NCBI RefSeq assembly: GCF_001375595.1
Contig: NZ_CVJQ01000001.1
Coordinates: 1,488,001-1,552,000 of the forward strand
Direction: 5' to 3'
DNA: 64,000 bases
Source: Phenylobacterium immobile (ATCC 35973)
Lineage (GTDB): Bacteria > Pseudomonadota > Alphaproteobacteria > Caulobacterales > Caulobacteraceae
Notes under the pieces: model-generated
What the model was told of the DNA's origin: nothing
The model's database searches: none
Seen by the model: only the letters and a program-made list of their open reading frames with translations
Position numbers and translations under genes: made by a program
Shown: positions 12,901 to 19,855 of the stretch, piece by piece
How positions within the stretch are numbered: the stretch's first letter is position 1
Layout of the letters: each line of letters begins with the position of its first letter

Positions 12901-13278
12901 ATCAAACCTGACGTGGCTGAAGCGCATCGTCCGGCGCCGGTGCAGCCCGGCCCGCCTTCCGTTGCAGGTCCTCCCGCCAGTCCAGAAGGTCTCCCACCCG
13001 CCGCTGGTCCTGCGGATGGAACGCCGGATGCCCCGGCACCGGAGCGTAAGCCGACCCGGTTTTTCGGGACGGTCATGATTTCTGCTGAGCGACCCGCGCG
13101 GGAAATCCATCAAATCGTGGAAGCGATCGTGGAGCAACTGACGACGATCCCTGGCAGCGCCGTGACTCTTAAGTTGGAGATCGATGCGGACGTGCCCAGC
13201 GGCCTCGATCGAGCCAAGGTTCGGACCCTGATCGAAAACGCCAACACTTTGGGATTTGTCGAAAAATCGATCGAATGA
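9979..13278 (+). CDS. hmaC: DUF499 ATPase with N-terminal Swt1/HEPN-like domain (Hma ATPase)
   Basis: The 1099-residue protein closes the cluster. Residues about 1-120 form a helical Swt1-like HEPN domain containing R93-N-K-L-S-H98, which fits the R-x4-6-H ribonuclease motif. The ATPase has Walker A GGGKTH (249-254) and Walker B LILIDE ending at E364. DUF499 proteins are large ATPases found beside DUF1156 methylases, and resemble BREX PglY/BrxC in layout. A Pro-rich linker (about 975-1020) separates a small C-terminal domain. A possible role is an ATP-driven sensor that fires a HEPN nuclease; this is inference, since many HEPN domains only mediate assembly. Confidence 0.85.
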   Translation: MAKSTRQQVFEGMELLPEALIPFVEKRLESSLKGHWQVQVLEKLPGLRPNGKGDVGWDQAALFNAMDRFWMDAFKAVLGRAERSLVNELVDVRNKLSHNETFTYDDAERALDSMRRLMEAISAGETAEQLSKMRDTILRTKFTELQRNEERRKTQRLDISVETVAGLFPWREVVEPHQDVATGEFQQAEFAADLGKVHTGSAPAEYRDPQQFFSRTYLTEGLSTLLVGAAKRLSGGGGDPVVELQTNFGGGKTHSMLALYHMAGGTPAQDLSGLDQLLDEHGLAVPAKINRAVLVGTSRGPQDVLNATGDRKIRTTWGELAWQLGGEEAFDMIAENDAKGIAPGSNLLEEIFNKYSPCLILIDEWVAYLRQIYRVEGLPSGSFDANLSFVQSLTEAVKASPGTLLVASLPASQIEVGGEGGQEALARLKQTFSRVESSWRPASQEESYEIVRRRLFKQIPGDKFHHRDNTLKQFAKLYRENSNDFPQGCADEDYRRKLEKAYPIHPELFDQLYTSWGSLEKFQRTRGVLRLMAQVIHELWMNGDPSVMIMPGSVSVSSPRVEPELLHYLDVSWQSIIAADVDGTAATPYKVDQSAPNLNRYSATRRVARAIFMGTAPTHQQQNTGLDDKQINLGVVQPGERPAIFGDALRRLTNQAKFMHADLGRYWYSMSASLNRIAADRAAQLESALVLMTIDNELTKYINGIADRGHFDAVQVAPSTSAEVPDDAGGVRAVVLGVAHPHTGRDGSEALTEAKEILIQRGSTPRVYRNMLVFIAAEARQLDNLKDAVRSALAWGEIVRDTDRLNLTQSDSALAKAKLTEANETVKTRLKEAWCYLHYPVQESAQAEVEWVSGKVPAQDGLLARASKKLVAEEGLLPELGPTRLDRDLQKYIWNGKPHLSLKDLWEYLNRYTYLPRLKNQAVLVKTVQTAITGMLPGPFGYAERWDDKTDTYLGLAIERATNAAVVIDSDSVIIKPDVAEAHRPAPVQPGPPSVAGPPASPEGLPPAAGPADGTPDAPAPERKPTRFFGTVMISAERPAREIHQIVEAIVEQLTTIPGSAVTLKLEIDADVPSGLDRAKVRTLIENANTLGFVEKSIE

Positions 13279-13365
13279 TTGTCATCAAGGCTTAATCATC
13301 GTCGAATTATCGTGCGGCCAGAGGTCGCTTATGAGTATTCCGACGATCTGGAGGCTGGGTAGCAA

Positions 13366-14313
13366 ATGACGGCTGGTTTCAAACCCAGTCGTCGTCTCGG
13401 CCTTGATCTGGCGTCCATTCGTCTGGCGCTTTCCATAGCCGAACATCGCAGCCTCCGCCGTGCGGCGAGAGTGATTGGTATCAGCGAGTCGGCATTGAGC
13501 CATCGTCTCCGCGCCCTGGAGGATGTGCTGGCTGTTGCTCTGTTTCATCGCTCATCGGAGGGAGTGGAGCCTACTCAAGCGGGGCTGGTCTTTTTTGAAC
13601 AAGCGCGCGACGCATTGCGCGTGCTTGACCTTGCGGTGGCCAATGCTGGCGCGACCAGTCGGGGTGTTGCCGGTCGCTTGACCCTTGGCCTTTACACATC
13701 GCTCTCGACGGGCCGCCTGCGTGATGCGCTGGCGGCCTACACTGACCGGCACCCTGAAGTGGAGCTCCACGTTGTTGAGGGCGATCGCTCGCGCATGGTC
13801 GAGGGCATCAGCTCGCGCTCGATTGATATTGTGGTCCTCCTCGGCGCTCCAGATGACATGCTTGGCGAACCGCTCCTGCTTTGGCGCGAGCGGCTGCACA
13901 TCATCCTCATGGCCGATCACCCATTGGCGGAGAGGTCCGAAATCGCTTGGTCAGATATAGAAAGCGAAACCTTCCTCGTGTCGGCCCACGGCGCCGGCCC
14001 TGAAGCAGTTCAGTTGCTCGCGGCGCAGCTTGCTGGGCCAGGCCGCCAGCCACTCACACGTTCGCATCTGATCAGTCGCGAGACGGCGCTTTCCATGGTC
14101 GGTATGGGCTTGGGCATCGCATTGATGATCGAATCCGATCTGGGGCGGCTGCCTGAAGGCGTCGTGGCGGTGCCGCTCGGCAGCGGGGCGGACGACGCCT
14201 TGGTGCCGCTGACGGCGTATCGTGATCCAGGAAACGATAACCCACCGCTGCGGCGGTTCTGGTCGTTCCTCAAGAGCGGCTATGTCGAGCCGTCGCCGTC
14301 ACCCGAGGGGTGA
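13366..14313 (+). CDS. LysR-family transcriptional regulator
   Basis: The 315-residue product has an N-terminal winged HTH (residues about 12-72: RLALSIAEHRSLRRAARVIG, SESALSHRLRALEDVLAVALFHRS) and a LysR substrate-binding domain from about 95 to the end. It starts at ATG 13366. It sits at the distal end of the trb operon and converges on it: its 3' end overlaps the DUF2274 gene by 34 bases. A LysR gene in this place is common in alphaproteobacterial ICEs with trb genes. The ligand and target promoter cannot be read from the sequence. Confidence 0.85.
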   Translation: MTAGFKPSRRLGLDLASIRLALSIAEHRSLRRAARVIGISESALSHRLRALEDVLAVALFHRSSEGVEPTQAGLVFFEQARDALRVLDLAVANAGATSRGVAGRLTLGLYTSLSTGRLRDALAAYTDRHPEVELHVVEGDRSRMVEGISSRSIDIVVLLGAPDDMLGEPLLLWRERLHIILMADHPLAERSEIAWSDIESETFLVSAHGAGPEAVQLLAAQLAGPGRQPLTRSHLISRETALSMVGMGLGIALMIESDLGRLPEGVVAVPLGSGADDALVPLTAYRDPGNDNPPLRRFWSFLKSGYVEPSPSPEG

Positions 14314-14528
14314 GCCTTAGCCCGACGGGCTTTGGCGAAAGCGCGATCCGAAGCCATGAACCGCGCAAGCATCGGCGCGATCAACTTGGTCGGCTCGGTC
14401 TTCGTGCCGGTCTCCCGCGCCAAGACGTCGGCATAGGCGGCCAGGTCACGGTGAATTGCAGCGGGCAGTTCGATCGTCAGACGAACCGGGCGGTCATCAA
14501 CCAGTGCGCCGAGTTTGAGCCTTGTCAT
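14280..14528 (-). CDS. DUF2274 domain protein, last gene of the trb operon
   Basis: The 82-residue product (MTRLKLGALVDDRPVRLTIE to the Gly/Asp-rich end) matches the DUF2274 family that follows trbI in ICEs. The N-terminal strand plus two helices (HRDLAAYADVLARETG, LIAPMLARFMASDRAF) look like a ribbon-helix-helix fold, so DNA binding is possible. It begins four bases after the trbI stop and is almost certainly co-transcribed. Its 3' end overlaps the convergent LysR gene. No experimental function is known to me. Confidence 0.8.
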   Translation of the reverse strand: MTRLKLGALVDDRPVRLTIELPAAIHRDLAAYADVLARETGTKTEPTKLIAPMLARFMASDRAFAKARRAKAHPSGDGDGST

Positions 14529-14532
14529 CGGT

Positions 14533-15777
14533 TCAGCCTCTATAAGGTTCGAGGACGAGATCGCGGGTGACGATCACGCGGACCGGGAAGCCAGGGCGGA
14601 TGGTGATGGTGGGCTGGATACTCAGCGAGCGGCCGACAATCTGCCGTCCTGTCTGGCTGATGCTGTCGGATCCGCCACGCCGTATCGCCTGAAGCAGGTC
14701 GCTCTCATCCGAGGATGTGCCTGCTTCCGACCCAACGCTCAGCAGGGTGGACAGCATCGCGGCCCGGAAAAGTTGCCCCCAATGATTGTCCACCTTGTCT
14801 TCGAGTCCGGCATAGCCGGAGGCGTCGGCGCCGGGCTGACGCTCCAGGATGATCGAGCGGCCGTTGGGGAGGATCAGGCGGTTCCAGACCAGAAGCGCCC
14901 GAGATTGGCCGAAACTGACCTGTGCATCGTACTGTCCAATCAGCCGGGCACCTTGGGGGATGAGCAAGATGCGCCCGGTGGGGCCATCATAGATATTCTC
15001 GGTGACTTGCGCGGTAATTTGGCCCGGCAGGTCCGAGCGCAGGCCCGTCACCATCGCGGCGGCAATCACAGCGCCCGCTTGCACGGTATAGGGACTCGCC
15101 GGGGCCTGAAGCGTTTCGGTACTGATCGTGCGCCGGTCAGCGGGACCGCCCAAGAATGCCGACCTCCGATCGCCTTCGCTTGGCGGCGGTGTCGGTTGAC
15201 CGCTTCCGGCCGCGAGGGCGCCGAGTTGCGGCGACGCCGCTCCCGGCATCTCGAGCCCAGCGGCTGAGGGACCGCTGCCGGGCGTGCGGGATTCCCCCGC
15301 GAACAGTCGACTGGCGCGAGCGGCCTCGCGTTCCTGAGCGATCCGCTGACGCTCCTGCGCAACGCGCTGGGCTTCCGGATCCGGCGCGGTCGCGGGTGCC
15401 GGAGCGCCCGGGATAGGACCGGGCTGGATGCCGTTGTTGAGCATGGGGCGTCCGAGATCGCCGGGGAGCGGCGGCCCGAGCGGCGGCACTTCACGAGGCA
15501 CCCCGGCATAGGATGTAGGCAGCCGCGACAGGCCGTCGGCCGTGGTCCTGTTGTCGGTGTTATAAAGCTCGGCGGTCGTTCTCGGTCGGCTGGATTGCAG
15601 CGCCCATATCAACGATCCGCCGATGGCGACGGCCGAAACGCCCGCGATGAGGCCGAGCACTTTTCGCGAAAGGCGGACGACCTTGGGCCGGTCGGGCCGA
15701 AGACGCAGCTCAGCGGCGATTTCGCGCTCTGGCCGAGGAGGCTCGTCCGGCGTTTGCTCAAGAACGGGGCCGGTCAC
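14533..15777 (-). CDS. trbI: TrbI, VirB10-like type IV secretion core protein
   Basis: The 414-residue protein has a cytoplasmic N-terminus, one membrane segment at about residues 42-60 (VLGLIAGVSAVAIGGSLIWAL), a Pro/Gln-rich periplasmic linker and a C-terminal VirB10/TrbI domain (from about 220: QAGAVIAAAMVTGLRSDLPG, LLIPQGARLIGQYD, DNHWGQLFRAAMLSTLLSVG). VirB10-like proteins span the envelope and couple inner-membrane ATPases to the outer-membrane pore. Its start overlaps the trbG stop by four bases. Confidence 0.95.
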   Translation of the reverse strand: MTGPVLEQTPDEPPRPEREIAAELRLRPDRPKVVRLSRKVLGLIAGVSAVAIGGSLIWALQSSRPRTTAELYNTDNRTTADGLSRLPTSYAGVPREVPPLGPPLPGDLGRPMLNNGIQPGPIPGAPAPATAPDPEAQRVAQERQRIAQEREAARASRLFAGESRTPGSGPSAAGLEMPGAASPQLGALAAGSGQPTPPPSEGDRRSAFLGGPADRRTISTETLQAPASPYTVQAGAVIAAAMVTGLRSDLPGQITAQVTENIYDGPTGRILLIPQGARLIGQYDAQVSFGQSRALLVWNRLILPNGRSIILERQPGADASGYAGLEDKVDNHWGQLFRAAMLSTLLSVGSEAGTSSDESDLLQAIRRGGSDSISQTGRQIVGRSLSIQPTITIRPGFPVRVIVTRDLVLEPYRG

Positions 15778-16775
15778 GATGCCGGCCTCGGGTCAATGCG
15801 AACGATACGGACGCGCCGTTGGCGGTCTCCGCCCAGGCGAAGCTCAGCGCCGCCAAAGAGACGGTCAACGACCATGTAGCGGCCACGCACGCGGTAGTTC
15901 ACCAGTTCCGCATTGCCCTGTGCGCCGATGATCCAGAGCGGGGGCATCTCGCCCTGCGCAATGCCAGTTGGAAACTCGATGAAGACCTGCCGCCCGTCGT
16001 CGAAGGCCCTAACCGGTCGCCAAGCCGGATTGTCGCCTTCGATCCGGTAGCGAAAGTTCAGCGACTCCAGCGCCGGCAACGGCGAGGTCGCTGCCGTCTC
16101 CGCGGCCTGCGCTTGTGAGTTCTGGCGGCGTAGGGCGATGAGCTGGTCTTGCGGATAAGACCAGGAAACACTGGCCATGTAGGTGCGCTCGGCCGCCCGC
16201 AGTTCGAGATGATACGTCCGGCGATCGGTATTGATCACCAAGTTGGTCTGAAGATCGGCGCGCGTCGGCTTGACGAGGATATGGATCCGTCGGGTCGGCC
16301 CGCTGCCGCTTTCCGTATCACCGATGATCCAGCGCACCGTGTCGCCGGCGGCCACAGGTCCTGTGCCGACCAGTTGCTCACCCGCTTCGAGGGCGATGTC
16401 GGTCACCTGGCCCGGCGCTGTGTACACTTGGTACAGCGCGCCATCCGAATAGGGATAGACCTGAACCGCGTTGAAATAGCCGGACCGGCTTGGCTGAATG
16501 CGGGCGGCGCCATTGGCGGCTTCCACCCGTGCGCGCGGGTCGGCCGGCTCCGGTGTCTGCGAGGGGGGCGGTGGAATGCGTTGGAGTTGGCCTGGCAGAG
16601 GCAAGGGCGTCGGAATCTGCACGATTTCGACCGGCTTGGGCGGCTCGACCTCGGGCGTCGCCGGCTGCGGGGCCGCGATAGGATCATAGGTGATCTCCGG
16701 CGGCTTCCAGGTATGCGAACAGGCCGCGAGCGATACCGACGCAAGCATGATGGTTGTAACGGGGATCAGTCGCAT
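15774..16775 (-). CDS. trbG: TrbG, VirB9-like core lipoprotein
   Basis: The 333-residue protein starts at ATG 16775 behind GAAGGAG; a longer TTG start at 16796 is less likely because it overlaps trbF. Residues 1-19 are a lipoprotein-type signal ending LAAC, so the mature protein probably begins at a lipidated Cys. A Pro-rich linker is followed by the VirB9/CagX domain (VQVYPYSDGALYQVYTAPGQVTDI; a C-terminal beta region ending RRVRIVRIDP). It forms the outer-membrane ring with TrbI. Its start overlaps the trbF stop by one base (TGATG). Confidence 0.95.
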   Translation of the reverse strand: MRLIPVTTIMLASVSLAACSHTWKPPEITYDPIAAPQPATPEVEPPKPVEIVQIPTPLPLPGQLQRIPPPPSQTPEPADPRARVEAANGAARIQPSRSGYFNAVQVYPYSDGALYQVYTAPGQVTDIALEAGEQLVGTGPVAAGDTVRWIIGDTESGSGPTRRIHILVKPTRADLQTNLVINTDRRTYHLELRAAERTYMASVSWSYPQDQLIALRRQNSQAQAAETAATSPLPALESLNFRYRIEGDNPAWRPVRAFDDGRQVFIEFPTGIAQGEMPPLWIIGAQGNAELVNYRVRGRYMVVDRLFGGAELRLGGDRQRRVRIVRIDPRPAS

Positions 16776-17461
16776 CAGCCGAGCTCCTTCGACCAATTGA
16801 GGGCATGGACGTACACACCGAGCGGATTCTTGCGCAGGCGCTCGACGTCACGAGGGGTTTGGATTGTGATGGTCAGGATGGCCGTCCAGCGCTCGGTGGC
16901 CGCGAGCGCCCCATCGACGTATCGCCGCTCGACCCAAGCAACGCGAAAGCTCCCCGGTGACGCTCGGATGACGCTGGAGACATCGACCGCGACCTGTTCC
17001 CGGCCGACCTTGGCAAACGGGTCGTTGACCCGTGCATAGTCGTTAAGCGCCAGCGCGCCTTGGTCGGTCGTATAGTCGTAGGCGCGTAGCCAGTTCTGGC
17101 GCAGCACGATCGGGTCCGCCGGGATTGAGCGGGTTTCCTCGATAAAGCGGGCGAGATGCCAAGCTATCTGAGGATCGGTCGGCCGATAGCCGGTCTCGGC
17201 TGGCGAGATCGCTTGGGCTTGCCCGAGCCGGTCAACCTGCACGACCCACGGCACGACCGTTCCAGACATGGCTTGCCAAACGACGGCAGCGGACAGGCCG
17301 GCAGACAGGCACAGCGAGCCGAACGCCATCAGTCTCCAGTTGCGAGCCTGGATGCGCGCAGACCCGATGCGGTCATCCCAAGCCTGAGCGGCACGTTGAT
17401 AAGGGGTCTCGGGTTCGGGCGTCCGGCCGTAACGGCTGGACGGTCGTTTGAAGAACATCAT
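16775..17461 (-). CDS. trbF: TrbF, VirB8-like assembly protein
   Basis: The 228-residue protein has a short cytoplasmic N-terminus, one membrane segment at about residues 45-65 (LMAFGSLCLSAGLSAAVVWQ), and a periplasmic VirB8/TrbF domain (QVDRLGQAQAISPAE, IAWHLARFIEETRSIPADP, WVERRYVDGALAATERWTA). VirB8 homologues nucleate assembly of the conjugation channel. The start ATGATG overlaps the trbL stop. The product ends KNPLGVYVHALNWSKEL, as is typical of TrbF. Confidence 0.95.
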   Translation of the reverse strand: MMFFKRPSSRYGRTPEPETPYQRAAQAWDDRIGSARIQARNWRLMAFGSLCLSAGLSAAVVWQAMSGTVVPWVVQVDRLGQAQAISPAETGYRPTDPQIAWHLARFIEETRSIPADPIVLRQNWLRAYDYTTDQGALALNDYARVNDPFAKVGREQVAVDVSSVIRASPGSFRVAWVERRYVDGALAATERWTAILTITIQTPRDVERLRKNPLGVYVHALNWSKELG

Positions 17462-18756
17462 TCACCCTCTCGAATGCTGACAGAAGAGCCTGCGCCGCCT
17501 CCATCGCCGGCACGGACGGCATGAATGGCGGTCTGGATGCCGTGCGCGGCTGATTGGCGTTGACGCATCGATTTGGCCCAGGCGGGCTCCCCGGAGGCGG
17601 AGCCCGCATCGTTGGCCGGGCTGGCGTCGGTCCCTCCGGTGACTTTGCCGCCCATGGCTTCGAACGCCGCCCGGCCACCGGCTTGGTAGCGCTGCCCCAT
17701 CTCGGCGGCTGCTCTGCGGAGCGGCGAGGCCGCTGCGGAAGCCCCGGCTTGCGCGACGCCGGATAGTCCGCCCGCAACGCTGCCCCCTTTGGCGGCGCTT
17801 CCAAGTTGATAGGCCGTCGAAGCGCCGCCAGCGACACTGGCTCCGCCCCGCACGGCCGCCATCGCCGCACCGCCCGCCATGCGCGCGCCGGCTGCGCCAG
17901 CAAGGAGCGCGCCGCCGGCAGCCAGTCCAGTGCCAACGGCTGCCCCGGCGCCAAGCTGCGGGCCGCCCGAGACGATGCCATTGGCGATCGAGGGGCCAAA
18001 AATGCCAAGGCCGAGCAGCGACAGCGCAGCAAGCACCAGCGCCATCGCGTCTTCGATTGTGGGCTGGGCCTGAAAACCTTGCGTGAACTCGCCGAACAAC
18101 GTCGATCCGATGCCGACCACAACGGCGAGCACCAGCACCTTCACGCCTGAACTGATCACGAGACCAAGCACTCGTTCGGCCATGAACGCGGTCTTGTTGA
18201 ACAGGCCAAAGGGCACGAGCACGAAGCCGCATAAGGTCGCGAGCTTGAACTCGATCAGGCTGATGAAGAGCTGGATGGCGAGGATGAAGAAAGACAGCAG
18301 CACGATCGCCCAGGCCAGCAGCAGGACGACGATCTGGATGAAATTTTCGAAGAAGCTGATGTAGCCCATAAGCCCGGAGATGGACTCCAGGATGGGCCTA
18401 CCGGCATCGAAGCCGACTTGGGCAATCCGACCGGGGCGCAGAAATTCCGCAGCCGTCAGCCCTGTGCCCGATGCCTTCAGCCCGAGCCCCGCAAAGCTCT
18501 CAAAGACAATGCGGGCCAGCGTGTTCCAGTTGCCGATAATGAAGGCGAACGCACCGACGAAGAGGGTCTTCTTGACCAGGCGGGCGAGGATATCCTCGTC
18601 CGCACCCCAGGCCCAAAACAGTGCAGCGAGCGTTACGTCGATGACGATCAGGGTTGAGGCCAACCACGCGACTTCGCCCTGGAGCAAGCCAAAGCCGCTG
18701 TCGATATAGCGGGTGAAGACTTCCAGAAAGCGGTCGATGACCCCGGTGCCCTGCAT
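17458..18756 (-). CDS. trbL: TrbL, VirB6-like inner-membrane channel protein
   Basis: The 432-residue protein has several hydrophobic segments in residues about 30-260 (for example STLIVIDVTLAALFWAWG, ILLSFFILAIQLFISLIEF, VLVLAVVVGIGSTLFG). A long Ala/Gly/Ser-rich C-terminus follows, as in TrbL of P-type systems. VirB6-like proteins form the inner-membrane passage for DNA. Its start overlaps the trbK stop by one base. Confidence 0.93.
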   Translation of the reverse strand: MQGTGVIDRFLEVFTRYIDSGFGLLQGEVAWLASTLIVIDVTLAALFWAWGADEDILARLVKKTLFVGAFAFIIGNWNTLARIVFESFAGLGLKASGTGLTAAEFLRPGRIAQVGFDAGRPILESISGLMGYISFFENFIQIVVLLLAWAIVLLSFFILAIQLFISLIEFKLATLCGFVLVPFGLFNKTAFMAERVLGLVISSGVKVLVLAVVVGIGSTLFGEFTQGFQAQPTIEDAMALVLAALSLLGLGIFGPSIANGIVSGGPQLGAGAAVGTGLAAGGALLAGAAGARMAGGAAMAAVRGGASVAGGASTAYQLGSAAKGGSVAGGLSGVAQAGASAAASPLRRAAAEMGQRYQAGGRAAFEAMGGKVTGGTDASPANDAGSASGEPAWAKSMRQRQSAAHGIQTAIHAVRAGDGGGAGSSVSIREGE

Positions 18757-19103
18757 CAGCGTTGCTCCTGTCGGCTAATCGGAGCGCCGGGATGTTCGTT
18801 CACGGCTGGCGCCTGCGCGTTGGCGCCGCCGAGAAACCGGCGGCGATTTTCAGACCAGGCCCGTTTGCAGCCTGGATCATCGATCGCGGGCGAACCCAGG
18901 TCGTTGCAGCGGGCCAGTTCGGCTTCGAGCGGATCGCGCGCGATCGTCGTCGCGGGGCTTCTTTCGGCCGGCCTGTCGGAGCGTGCCGCCGTCGTGAACC
19001 ACACCGCGATCGCGACGATCACCGCCGCGACAGTGCCGACGACGAGGATCCGACCAGGCTTTGGTCGCTGGAGCCTGTCGGCGAGCAATGCAGGCCAGCG
19101 CAT
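18756..19103 (-). CDS. trbK: TrbK-alt, putative entry-exclusion protein
   Basis: The 115-residue protein starts at ATG 19103, eight bases after the trbJ stop; a longer frame upstream would lie inside trbJ and is rejected. Residues about 18-36 (ILVVGTVAAVIVAIAVWFT) are a single membrane anchor. The rest carries two cysteines in ARCNDLG and DPGCKRAW, the TrbK-alt signature, followed by ENRRRFLGG. In its family it blocks redundant transfer into cells that already carry the element. Confidence 0.85.
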   Translation of the reverse strand: MRWPALLADRLQRPKPGRILVVGTVAAVIVAIAVWFTTAARSDRPAERSPATTIARDPLEAELARCNDLGSPAIDDPGCKRAWSENRRRFLGGANAQAPAVNEHPGAPISRQEQR

Positions 19104-19111
19104 CCGCCCGC

Positions 19112-19855
19112 TCAGCGATCGTGGAACATGGTGACCTCGGTGGGCTGGTAGCCCTGACCCGGAGTCAGAAAACGGCGAAGCTGCTCGCGACCTTGGTCCG
19201 CAGCCGCCGCGCGCTGCGCCGCTTCGAGGTTTTGCGCACGCCCCTGCGCCGCGACGGCGGCAGTCAGATCGGACAGTTGCTGGGCCTGGAGCGCCAGAAG
19301 CTGATTGCCGGCTTGGGTCGCCTGCAGCGCGCCGGTGGCGGACTGGCTGGAACCTACCAATGCCGCCATTTGCGTGCGGTTGGTTTCGATATTGCCCACG
19401 ACGCCGGCCTGAACACGCATCGCATCCTGAAGTGCGCTGACCGATGTCTGCCAACGCTGGCGGGCCGATGCGAAGAGCGCTTGATCGGAACTGGAGGCGC
19501 TGGCTGGCGCGTAGCTCGTCTGGAAGGCGCGATCGATCTGCTGCACGTCATAGGCAATGCTCTGCGCCTGCCCCAGCAGTTGCTGGGTCCTAGCGACCGA
19601 CTGCTGGAGTTCTTGCAACGAGGAGTAGGGCAGGCTCGCCAGATTGCGGGCCTGATTGATGAGGCTTTGCGCCTCGTTTTGCAGCGAGGTGATCTGGTTG
19701 GTGACCTGCTGGAGCGAGCGCGCGGCCTGCAGGACGTTTTGGGTATAGTTGGTCGGGTCCCAGACCGTGATCTGGGCCTGAGATGGCATCGGCAGCGTGG
19801 CCAATGTCAGGGCGGCGAGACCGGCAGTCCATGCCGGACGGAATCGGAGCTTCAT
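19112..19855 (-). CDS. trbJ: TrbJ, VirB5-like pilus-associated protein
   Basis: The 247-residue protein starts at ATG 19855, overlapping the trbE stop by four bases; an upstream ATG at 19900 is inside trbE and would spoil the signal peptide. Residues 1-28 are a signal peptide (KLRFRPAWTAGLAALTLATL, cleavage near SQA-QI). The mature part is helical and Gln-rich (NVLQAARSLQQVTNQITSL, LLALQAQQLSDLTAAVAAQ), as in VirB5/TrbJ. It probably sits at the pilus tip or helps adhesion. Confidence 0.92.
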   Translation of the reverse strand: MKLRFRPAWTAGLAALTLATLPMPSQAQITVWDPTNYTQNVLQAARSLQQVTNQITSLQNEAQSLINQARNLASLPYSSLQELQQSVARTQQLLGQAQSIAYDVQQIDRAFQTSYAPASASSSDQALFASARQRWQTSVSALQDAMRVQAGVVGNIETNRTQMAALVGSSQSATGALQATQAGNQLLALQAQQLSDLTAAVAAQGRAQNLEAAQRAAAADQGREQLRRFLTPGQGYQPTEVTMFHDR